NCBI GenBank assembly: GCA_963815935.1
Contig: CAWFIL010000007.1
Location: 1-24,703 of the forward strand
DNA: 24,703 nucleotides
Direction: 5' to 3'
Source of the DNA: JARIHD01 sp963815935
GTDB taxonomy: Bacteria; Patescibacteriota; Saccharimonadia; Saccharimonadales; UBA4665
Both the position numbers and the translations under genes were made by a program. Below are positions 24,613 to 24,703 of the stretch, piece by piece; the first letter of the stretch is position 1; the number at the start of each line of letters is the position of its first letter. The notes below the pieces were generated by a model. It had not been told where the DNA came from. It did no database searches and saw only the letters and a list, made by a program, of their open reading frames with translations.

Positions 24613-24703
24613 CTAAACAGTGGTGAGGATTTCGGCACCGTCGTCGGTTATTAAAACGGTGTGTTCGAAGTGGGCTCCCAAGGAGTTATCTTTCATTTTT
24701 ATA
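24613..24703 (-). CDS. map: Methionine aminopeptidase, C-terminal end (partial)
   Basis: Only the last 29 codons are in the window: MKDNSLGAHFEHTVLITDDG followed by AEILTTV and a stop. The FEHT element contains the conserved glutamate that binds the second catalytic metal in type I methionine aminopeptidases, and the DDGAEILT ending is typical. The enzyme removes the initiator methionine from nascent proteins. The start lies beyond base 24703. Confidence 0.9.
   Translation of the reverse strand, partial: IKMKDNSLGAHFEHTVLITDDGAEILTTV

Overview
The window looks like chromosomal DNA from a small-genome bacterium, most likely a member of the Candidate Phyla Radiation (Patescibacteria), possibly Saccharibacteria. 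The reasons are inferential: a 'GLPHYGH/KLSKR' type isoleucyl-tRNA synthetase, an adenosylcobalamin-dependent ribonucleotide reductase with NrdR, minimal ftsA-ftsZ genes, a huge secreted repeat protein, many genes of no recognisable family, and several genes whose -10 box lies only 7-10 nt before the start codon. TGA is used as a stop codon, so this is not a lineage that has reassigned UGA.

Layout. Bases 1-9553 (minus strand) are one giant secreted, repeat-built surface protein that runs off the left edge. It has a signal peptide, an N-terminal VPYA-type domain, long stretches of TIGN/IAIG beta-repeats, two lectin-like (CBM4/9-like) inserts, three copies of a larger module, and near the left edge HCxNxxCS repeats that look like propeller blades. 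Bases 9877-13829 (minus) hold rplU (L21), an unknown acidic protein and ileS. Bases 13.9-15.6 kb (plus) are different in style: a strongly folded non-coding RNA candidate with its own promoter and UUCG terminator, then an operon of five small, mostly membrane or charged proteins, most behind a canonical Shine-Dalgarno sequence, closed by a 16-bp hairpin. A small leaderless gene and an intergenic stretch with nested hairpins follow. Bases 16.3-21.9 kb (minus) carry a cysteine-less thioredoxin-fold protein, nrdJ with a structured leader, nrdR with tandem NrdR boxes, ftsZ and ftsA. Bases 23.1-24.7 kb (minus) carry a hairpin-rich 104-bp insert at the ftsA start, a hypothetical protein with a clear terminator, a membrane-anchored protein with two propeptide-like halves, and the end of map.

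Reliability. ileS, nrdJ, nrdR, ftsZ, ftsA and the distal part of the surface gene are each interrupted by frameshifts, although the protein sequence continues in another frame each time. Simultaneous loss of these essential genes is not credible. Several breaks are single extra or missing bases in short homopolymers, so uncorrected sequencing indels are the likeliest cause. These genes are given as single loci spanning their frame changes.

The genes serve housekeeping (translation, dNTP synthesis and its repressor, cell division, N-terminal methionine removal) plus a cell-surface programme. The best candidates for something undescribed are the plus-strand RNA with its small-protein operon, the architecture of the giant surface protein, and the duplicated ftsA start.
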